Assembly (NCBI GenBank): GCA_039026555.1
Contig: JBCCMB010000043.1
Location: 1-19,600 of the forward strand
Length of the DNA: 19,600 bases
Direction: 5' to 3'
Source of the DNA: JBCCMB01 sp039026555
GTDB lineage: Bacteria > Pseudomonadota > Alphaproteobacteria > Caulobacterales > Hyphomonadaceae
Shown: positions 14,813-19,600 of the stretch, piece by piece
Layout of the letters: the number at the start of each line of letters is the position of its first letter
How positions within the stretch are numbered: position 1 is the first letter of the stretch
Made by a program: the position numbers and the translations under genes
The notes under the pieces: model-generated
Told to the model about the DNA's origin: nothing
Databases searched by the model: none
Seen by the model: only the letters and a program-made list of their open reading frames with translations

Positions 14813-16015
14813 CTAGACGACCGCACCGGCGGCCGCTGCGCTCGCCCATGCCCATTGGAAATTATACCCGCCCAGCCATCCGGTGACATCGACGCATTCG
14901 CCGATGAAATAAAGACCGGGCGCGTGGCGGCTTTCCAGTGTTTTTGACGACAAACCATGCGTCGCCACACCACCCGCCGTGACCTCCGCCGTACGCCAGC
15001 CTTCCGTTCCGCTGGGTTTTAAGCGCCACTGGCTCATGGCCGCTCCGGCGCGCTCTAAGGCCTCGTGAGACATATCTGCGAGCTTCTTATCCACTGGCGC
15101 CATGCCGCGCTGACCGAGGAGCGCGACAAGGCGCTTCGGCAATCGCGCCTCCAGCGACGCGCCAACCGTCCGCTTGGGATGGGCGGCCTTATCCGCTTTG
15201 AGAAGGTCGTCGCCCGCGTCCCCAGCGAACAGATTGAGGGTAACATGCTCGCCTTCCGTCCAATAAGAAGAGACCTGAAGAATTGCGGGACCAGATAGGC
15301 CGCGATGGGTAAACAACATGGCCTCGTCAAACACCGCCGGCCCAGCCATCGCTCGCACGAAACACGCAACCCCCGATAAGCTTGCGAAATCTTCCTTGTC
15401 CGCGCCCGAGAACACAAACGGGACAAGCGCCGGGCGAGGTTCAATGATCTCATGGCCGAATTGCTGCGCGACGTCATAGGCGAACCCCGTCGCGCCCATC
15501 TTTGGAATGGAGAGACCGCCCGTCGCGATCACCAGACTTTCGGCAAGATAAGCGCCTTCGGACGTTTCAATGCGATACTTGTCCCCCGCTTGGGCGATTT
15601 CTGAGACCGAAACGCCCAATTGCAATCGGCCGCCCCCCGCCGCCAATTCGTCCAACAACATCTGGATGATCGTTTGCGAGCGACTGTCGCAGAACAATTG
15701 GCCAAGCGTTTTTTCATGCCAGGTGACGTCGTGCTTACGCAGCAGATCGAGGAAATCATCCGGCGTGTATCGGGCCAGTGCAGATTTCGCGAAATGCGGG
15801 TTGTCTGAGATGAATTTCGACGCATCCGTATAGATGTTCGTGAAATTACAGCGCCCACCGCCGGAGATGCGCACTTTTTCCGCAGGCTTCGCTGCGTGAT
15901 CAATAACAAGACAATTTCGCCCGCGACGCCCCGCCTCAGCGCCGCAGAACAAGCCGGCTGCACCCGCCCCGATAATGAGAACATCAATGTGGTGTGGGGT
16001 GTTCCGCGCCGCCAA
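14813..16015 (-). CDS. HI0933/BaiN-like NAD(P)/FAD-dependent oxidoreductase
   Basis: 400-aa flavoprotein of the HI0933 family (COG2081), whose physiological substrates are mostly unknown. The FAD-binding GAGAAG lies at residues 16-21 (VLIIGAGAAGLFCG). The family signature ISGGGRCNFTN follows, then ATGGLSIPKMGATG, and the C-terminal AEVTAGGV, LYFIGECVDVTGWLGGYNFQ that closes over FAD. The start is TTG at 16015: an in-frame TAG lies three codons upstream and AGGA is 7 nt before the TTG. It follows mipZ by 66 nt on the same strand, so it may be the last gene of that unit. Confidence 0.92.
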   Translation of the reverse strand: MAARNTPHHIDVLIIGAGAAGLFCGAEAGRRGRNCLVIDHAAKPAEKVRISGGGRCNFTNIYTDASKFISDNPHFAKSALARYTPDDFLDLLRKHDVTWHEKTLGQLFCDSRSQTIIQMLLDELAAGGGRLQLGVSVSEIAQAGDKYRIETSEGAYLAESLVIATGGLSIPKMGATGFAYDVAQQFGHEIIEPRPALVPFVFSGADKEDFASLSGVACFVRAMAGPAVFDEAMLFTHRGLSGPAILQVSSYWTEGEHVTLNLFAGDAGDDLLKADKAAHPKRTVGASLEARLPKRLVALLGQRGMAPVDKKLADMSHEALERAGAAMSQWRLKPSGTEGWRTAEVTAGGVATHGLSSKTLESRHAPGLYFIGECVDVTGWLGGYNFQWAWASAAAAGAVV

Positions 16016-16081
16016 AACGAAATCCTAGTCCAGTTGGAGGCCCAATTGGCAGGAAGCCGCGAAATTATCCAGAGCGGATCG

Positions 16082-16975
16082 CTAAAAGTTGAGCTCTTTG
16101 CCTTCAAGGCCAGGCAGCTTCAACACGATCATAAGATCGCGAATTTCCTGGCGCGCGGCCACATGGCTCATGGTGAAGGCGACATTGGAGCCGGCCTCTG
16201 TCAAATCGAGCAATGTCAGCCCCATCGGGAATAATTCGCGATAAATGACGCGTTCTGAAAGCCCCGGCGCGATGCGGAAACCAATGCGTCTAGCAAGATT
16301 GTCCAAGGCCTCGCCAACGCGCTGCTTGTTGCGCGCATCCAGCGGCGACATGCGATTGCGCATCACGATCCAATCGATCGGCTTGCGGCTGGCCTGCGCT
16401 TTTTTCTTACGGCAATCCCAGACCAATTCGGCGTAAAAGCTCGGCCGCACAACCTCTAGCGTTTGCGGGTTTACGTCCCCCAGCAAATCAAAGTCGACAA
16501 AGCTGTCATTGAGCGGCGTCACGAGCGAATCCGCGGCCGAATGGGCTTTGCGGGACAAAAACGTGTCGCCGCCCGGGCTGTCGACCAGAATGAAATCGCA
16601 TGTCTTAGACAAACGCTTCACGCTTTCATCGAAACGATCCGCCTCTTCAATTTCAGCGGCGTCTAGATCGCGCGCCTGGCTGGCGTCAATGCGAATGGTC
16701 TCCGGCAGCGGCAAGGGCGCGCCCGTGCTGGCGATCCAACGATTTCGGTTTTCCAAATAGCGGGAAAAACTGCGCTGACGGACATCCAGATCCAAAACGC
16801 CGACGGTTTTACCCATCCGCATCAGGGCGACGGATAAATGCATGGCTACCGTGGATTTTCCCGCGCCGCCCTTTTCATTGCCAACCACAATGACGTGCGC
16901 GAGGCGCGCATCGTCTTGTTGCGCCTCTTTCGGTTCAGCGAACGGCGTGTCAGCGGCCATGTTTCCGTCTGGCAT
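16082..16975 (-). CDS. mipZ: MipZ, ParA-like division-site selection ATPase
   Basis: 297 aa. In Caulobacter MipZ binds ParB at the poles, forms a bipolar gradient and inhibits FtsZ polymerisation so that the ring forms at midcell. Seen here: deviant Walker A K35-GGAGK-S41 in VVGNEKGGAGKST, DLDVRQRSFSRYLENR, Walker B FILVDSPGGD, NDSFVDFDLLG and RVIYRELFPMGLTLLDL. All are close to MipZ and distinct from chromosomal ParA. The ATG at 16975 shares its A with the preceding TAA stop (TAATG), which decides this start over ATGs at 17011 and 16960. It leaves about 25 acidic and polar residues before the fold, longer than in Caulobacter. ParB and FtsZ genes are not in the window. Confidence 0.95.
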   Translation of the reverse strand: MPDGNMAADTPFAEPKEAQQDDARLAHVIVVGNEKGGAGKSTVAMHLSVALMRMGKTVGVLDLDVRQRSFSRYLENRNRWIASTGAPLPLPETIRIDASQARDLDAAEIEEADRFDESVKRLSKTCDFILVDSPGGDTFLSRKAHSAADSLVTPLNDSFVDFDLLGDVNPQTLEVVRPSFYAELVWDCRKKKAQASRKPIDWIVMRNRMSPLDARNKQRVGEALDNLARRIGFRIAPGLSERVIYRELFPMGLTLLDLTEAGSNVAFTMSHVAARQEIRDLMIVLKLPGLEGKELNF

Positions 16976-17625
16976 TAATGAATGGCTCCCCATTGATCGG
17001 ACGGCGCGCATGCACCTGCTCGAGCGCTAAGATCCGCACAGAGCGCTTCCGCCGCGATCGCGCTCATCACCGGACCGGCCGACAAACGCACGCGTTGATT
17101 ATCGTCGTCCAAAAATCTTGGCGATAGGCCGGATAGATCGATTTCCGAGGTCAGTCGCGCCCAATCAGCCTTGGCGGCGGAAACCGTCGGATAAACCGCC
17201 AATTCTACGGAATGGAACAGGCTATGGCCGCGTTTCAGCTTCGGCGCCGGCGCATAAATTTCAGACAAATCGATTGCGCCTTGTCCAGCGCTCAAATCCG
17301 TCATCGGCTGAGGATCGACCAGATCCTGAGCGCCCGCCGCGATATCATCGAATGGGCCCATCAAATCGAGCGCCGCACGCAGATCGGCGATTTCCGCATT
17401 GAGCGTTTGAATGTCGCTTTCCAGCATTGCGAGCCGCGCGTTATCAGCTTCTTGCAACCCTCTTAATGTCGGCTTCGCGGGCGCGTCGTCCGGCGCATCG
17501 GCGCGCTTTGGCTCGCCAGATGCAAGGAGGTCGGACGGAGCGGTGAAACGCGCGCACGCCGTCATGGCGATCGCTGCGACTGAACAAGCCGTCACGCGAA
17601 GAAGATTAAGGAAACGATGCGTCAT
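16975..17625 (-). CDS. lipoprotein with coiled coil and C-terminal SPOR-like domain
   Basis: 216 aa. The N terminus MTHRFLNLLRVTACSVAAIA followed by MTAC is a lipoprotein signal with the lipid-bearing cysteine at C24. A proline/alanine linker follows, then a predicted coiled coil (about 57-89, LQEADNARLAMLESDIQTLN onward). The C-terminal ~75 residues (LFHSVELAVYPTVSAAKADW onward, ending in a Cys pair around SARAGAC) have the length and pattern of a SPOR domain, which binds denuded glycan strands at division septa. The stop overlaps the mipZ start. Envelope location and septal role are inferred from the domain and the neighbour; the SPOR call is by eye and moderately secure. Confidence 0.75.
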   Translation of the reverse strand: MTHRFLNLLRVTACSVAAIAMTACARFTAPSDLLASGEPKRADAPDDAPAKPTLRGLQEADNARLAMLESDIQTLNAEIADLRAALDLMGPFDDIAAGAQDLVDPQPMTDLSAGQGAIDLSEIYAPAPKLKRGHSLFHSVELAVYPTVSAAKADWARLTSEIDLSGLSPRFLDDDNQRVRLSAGPVMSAIAAEALCADLSARAGACAPSDQWGAIH

Positions 17626-17740
17626 GACGTTGAAAATCCGTTGAGCGGGTTAACACAAGATTGATTTTCGCCGATATCGCGCCTAGCACCGCGCCTAATC
17701 CTTCGTCGTTACAGGGATTTAATAGGGAAACCACTGAACG

Positions 17741-18625
17741 ATGCCTCTTAAGACATTGGCGCCGGTCGCGCGATCACGCGAAGAGATCCGCGCCTGGATA
17801 CAAGAACGGCGCGGCGAGGGTCATACTATCGGATTCGTACCGACAATGGGCGCGCTTCACGATGGTCATTTGTCGCTCGTGCAAACCGCCCTGGAACACG
17901 CGGATCTTGCTGTGGTTTCTATCTTCGTAAACCCCACGCAATTTGCCCCAGGCGAGGACTATGACACCTATCCGCGCGCCGAGACCTCTGATCTCAAACA
18001 GCTAAAAACCGCCGGCGCCGCATTAGCCTATTGTCCCGGCGTTGAGGACATGTACCCGCCGGGCGACAGCACGCGGGTTCGCGTTGAAGGCCTTTCCAGC
18101 GTTTTGGACGGCGCCTTTCGCCCGCATTTCTTTGAAGGCGTGGCGACCATCGTCTCGCGGCTCTTCGCGCATGTGTCGCCGGACGTCGCCGTCTTTGGCG
18201 AGAAGGATTATCAGCAATTGCGTATCATCCAGCGCATGACGGAAGATTTCGGCCTTCCCGTCAAAGTTATCGGCGCGCCGACAGTGCGCGAGGCGGACGG
18301 GTTAGCGATGTCCTCGCGCAACGCTTATCTGACAGATGAAGAACGCGCGCGCGCCAGCATATTCGCCCAGGCCCTAACGCGCGCCGTGTCGGAGATTGAA
18401 AGCGGGGCTCGGGTCGCCGACGCACGCGACCGCGCGGAACTCGCCATCATCGATGCGGGCTTCGGCTCCGTCGACTACGTCTCCGCCTGCAACGCGGATA
18501 CGCTGGTCGAATGGGAAGACGGCCCCGCACCGGCGGGCGAAGCGGGCCGCCTGCTCGCCGCCGCACGAATTGGCGATACGCGTTTGATCGATAATTTTCC
18601 GATTTTACGGCCAGCGGACGATTAA
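17741..18625 (+). CDS. panC: pantothenate synthetase (pantoate-beta-alanine ligase)
   Basis: 294 aa, typical length. It joins pantoate and beta-alanine with ATP, completing vitamin B5 synthesis on the way to coenzyme A. Visible: the nucleotidyltransferase motif PTMGALHDGH (H40, H43), FVNPTQF, FGEKDYQQL, VREADGLAMSSRNAYL and the small C-terminal domain from ~190. ATG at 17741; AGGGA upstream is distant. It is divergent from the SPOR lipoprotein-mipZ unit across 115 bp and convergent with the DUF1489 gene 14 nt away. panB is not beside it. Confidence 0.96.
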   Translation: MPLKTLAPVARSREEIRAWIQERRGEGHTIGFVPTMGALHDGHLSLVQTALEHADLAVVSIFVNPTQFAPGEDYDTYPRAETSDLKQLKTAGAALAYCPGVEDMYPPGDSTRVRVEGLSSVLDGAFRPHFFEGVATIVSRLFAHVSPDVAVFGEKDYQQLRIIQRMTEDFGLPVKVIGAPTVREADGLAMSSRNAYLTDEERARASIFAQALTRAVSEIESGARVADARDRAELAIIDAGFGSVDYVSACNADTLVEWEDGPAPAGEAGRLLAAARIGDTRLIDNFPILRPADD

Positions 18626-18639
18626 TCTGGCGCGCATAC

Positions 18640-19077
18640 CTACCAAACCCCTGCTTCTTTGAGCGCCGTCTCCAAAGCCTCCGAGCCGCCTTTCAACGGG
18701 CCATGGCGCGCTTCCAGATCCGGCGGCGCGTCCTTCGGCTGCAAATAGCGCCAGCCTTGGAACGGACGCTTAGGTTTGATGTGCGTCTTCACCAATTCAG
18801 GGTCCAAATGGATGACGCAGTAGGGCCGCGCGCCCTCCTCCTCCACGCGCTCCACCTGCAAAATGCGCTGGCGGACACGGATTTTGTGCTTGATCACCCA
18901 ATAAAGCGACCCGCCATCTTCCAGCTCTTCCGCGCGCTTGGGCGTCATACGCGTTTCATGGACAGGATGCGGCTCGAGACCATCCGCCGCGCGCATCAGC
19001 ATCACGCGTTCTTGCCAATGGATAAGATCCTCAATCGTCTCTGCGCCGACGCAGAGTTTAATCATATGCAGGGCCAT
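18640..19077 (-). CDS. DUF1489 family protein
   Basis: 145 aa. Start HMIKLCVGAETIEDLIHWQE and the stretches TRMTPKRAEELEDGGSLYWV, QRILQVERVE and PFQGWRYLQPKDAPPDL are typical of DUF1489, an alphaproteobacterial family with no established function. It is soluble, with no signal or membrane segment. The ATG at 19077 gives the usual N terminus; AGGGG is very close to it, and a second ATG at 19065 is possible. It follows the next gene by 21 nt on the same strand. Confidence 0.9.
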   Translation of the reverse strand: MALHMIKLCVGAETIEDLIHWQERVMLMRAADGLEPHPVHETRMTPKRAEELEDGGSLYWVIKHKIRVRQRILQVERVEEEGARPYCVIHLDPELVKTHIKPKRPFQGWRYLQPKDAPPDLEARHGPLKGGSEALETALKEAGVW

Positions 19078-19098
19078 ACCCCTGATGTAGGGCGACTC

Positions 19099-19600
19099 TT
19101 AAGGCCGGTCAGCCCTGCGATAGGAATAGAGCGGCGCGGAGTTTGATTTCGACGCCAAATCTTGGCCGGCGTCGGTGGCGAAGGAAAACGCGACGTCAGT
19201 GATAGAGACCCGCAAAGTGCGACTGTCGCGAAAACCAAAGCGCCCGCCAGATGCGGTGAGATGGTACCCCGCGACATAGGTCACGTCCCATCGCTGCGAA
19301 TGACCGAACGCGTAGGTTTGGCGATACTGATCCACCATCGCGCCTTCCGGCGTCTGAAACGGTTCGACAATGCGGTAGTCTAAACGTGACAAGGCGCCGG
19401 TGTTTGGATCAAGCTTCAGCCCGCCCGTCATGCGCTGCGACACCATCGCGTCGACAGGCCCGTCATTGGACGAAATGCGATGACGGAATGTGATCGCCCA
19501 ATCTTCACCATCGCGCACAATCCTGCCAGCGCCCACGCTGTCGCGTAGATCGTCGGCGAACAATCTGACATCCGGCTGCCGCTCGGCCGCCCAATCCGCA
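19099..19600 (-). CDS. unrecognised protein, C-terminal part (start beyond right edge)
   Basis: The frame is open from the right edge to TAA at 19099-19101: 166 residues beginning ADWAAERQPDVRLFADDLRD. I do not recognise the family. It looks beta-rich, with many alternating polar/hydrophobic runs (WAITFRHRISS, WDVTYVAGYHLTASG, RTLRVSITDVAFSFA), and ends in a basic YSYRRADRP. No membrane helix is visible in this part. It is probably co-transcribed with the DUF1489 gene. The apparent internal TTG at 19563 is not a start, because the frame continues upstream. Confidence 0.65.
   Translation of the reverse strand, partial: ADWAAERQPDVRLFADDLRDSVGAGRIVRDGEDWAITFRHRISSNDGPVDAMVSQRMTGGLKLDPNTGALSRLDYRIVEPFQTPEGAMVDQYRQTYAFGHSQRWDVTYVAGYHLTASGGRFGFRDSRTLRVSITDVAFSFATDAGQDLASKSNSAPLYSYRRADRP

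Noticed and set aside
17650..17664. TTAA-N7-TTGA before the SPOR lipoprotein-mipZ unit as a CtrA site.
   Set aside because: It matches 7 of 8 positions, like the divK box, but I see no accompanying GANTC or other support; it is left as a weak match.

Overview
The window is chromosomal DNA of an alphaproteobacterium with a Caulobacter-type cell-cycle apparatus. It carries DivK and PleD as an overlapping pair, a MipZ-type division-site ATPase, DinB with the long zinc-ribbon N terminus, ClpS/ClpA, and the alphaproteobacterial families DUF1489, DUF1499 and FemAB-like DUF482. Most of it is tightly packed core genome. The family cannot be fixed from sequence reading alone; a Caulobacterales or Hyphomonadaceae-like lineage fits best.

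Layout. (1) 1-1091 is the end of an integrative element: a P4-type tyrosine integrase (running off the left edge, minus strand) and a 290-bp AT-rich non-coding strip with repeated TACCGTCAG motifs, abutting the 3' end of guaA. (2) 1092-4498, minus strand: divK-pleD-guaA. divK and pleD overlap at a TTGA. (3) 4499-8872, plus strand: dinB, then ridA-like, GDPD, DUF482/FemAB-like and HIT genes. (4) 8869-10362, minus: a TadG-like von Willebrand protein and a small two-helix membrane protein. (5) 10480-13695, minus: DUF1499 gene, clpS, clpA and a hairpin terminator. (6) 13845-14810, plus: a D-Ala-D-Ala carboxypeptidase. (7) 14813-17625, minus: SPOR-like lipoprotein, mipZ (sharing TAATG) and a HI0933-type flavoprotein. 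(8) 17741-18625, plus: panC. (9) 18640-19600, minus: DUF1489 gene and the 3' part of an unrecognised protein.

Themes. Cell-cycle and polarity control (DivK, PleD, MipZ), cell-envelope work (carboxypeptidase, SPOR lipoprotein, TadG-like protein, FemAB-like protein) and adaptor-dependent proteolysis (ClpS/ClpA) are interleaved with housekeeping metabolism (guaA, panC, RidA, HIT, GDPD).

Novelty. I do not see a complete undescribed system. The best lead is the mobile-element boundary at guaA: its cargo lies to the left of this window, and its recombination/control region (repeats, palindrome around a possible integrase promoter, inverted core at the guaA stop codon) is fully visible. Second are two less-studied gene pairs: the SPOR lipoprotein coupled to mipZ, and the TadG-like vWA protein coupled to a small membrane protein.
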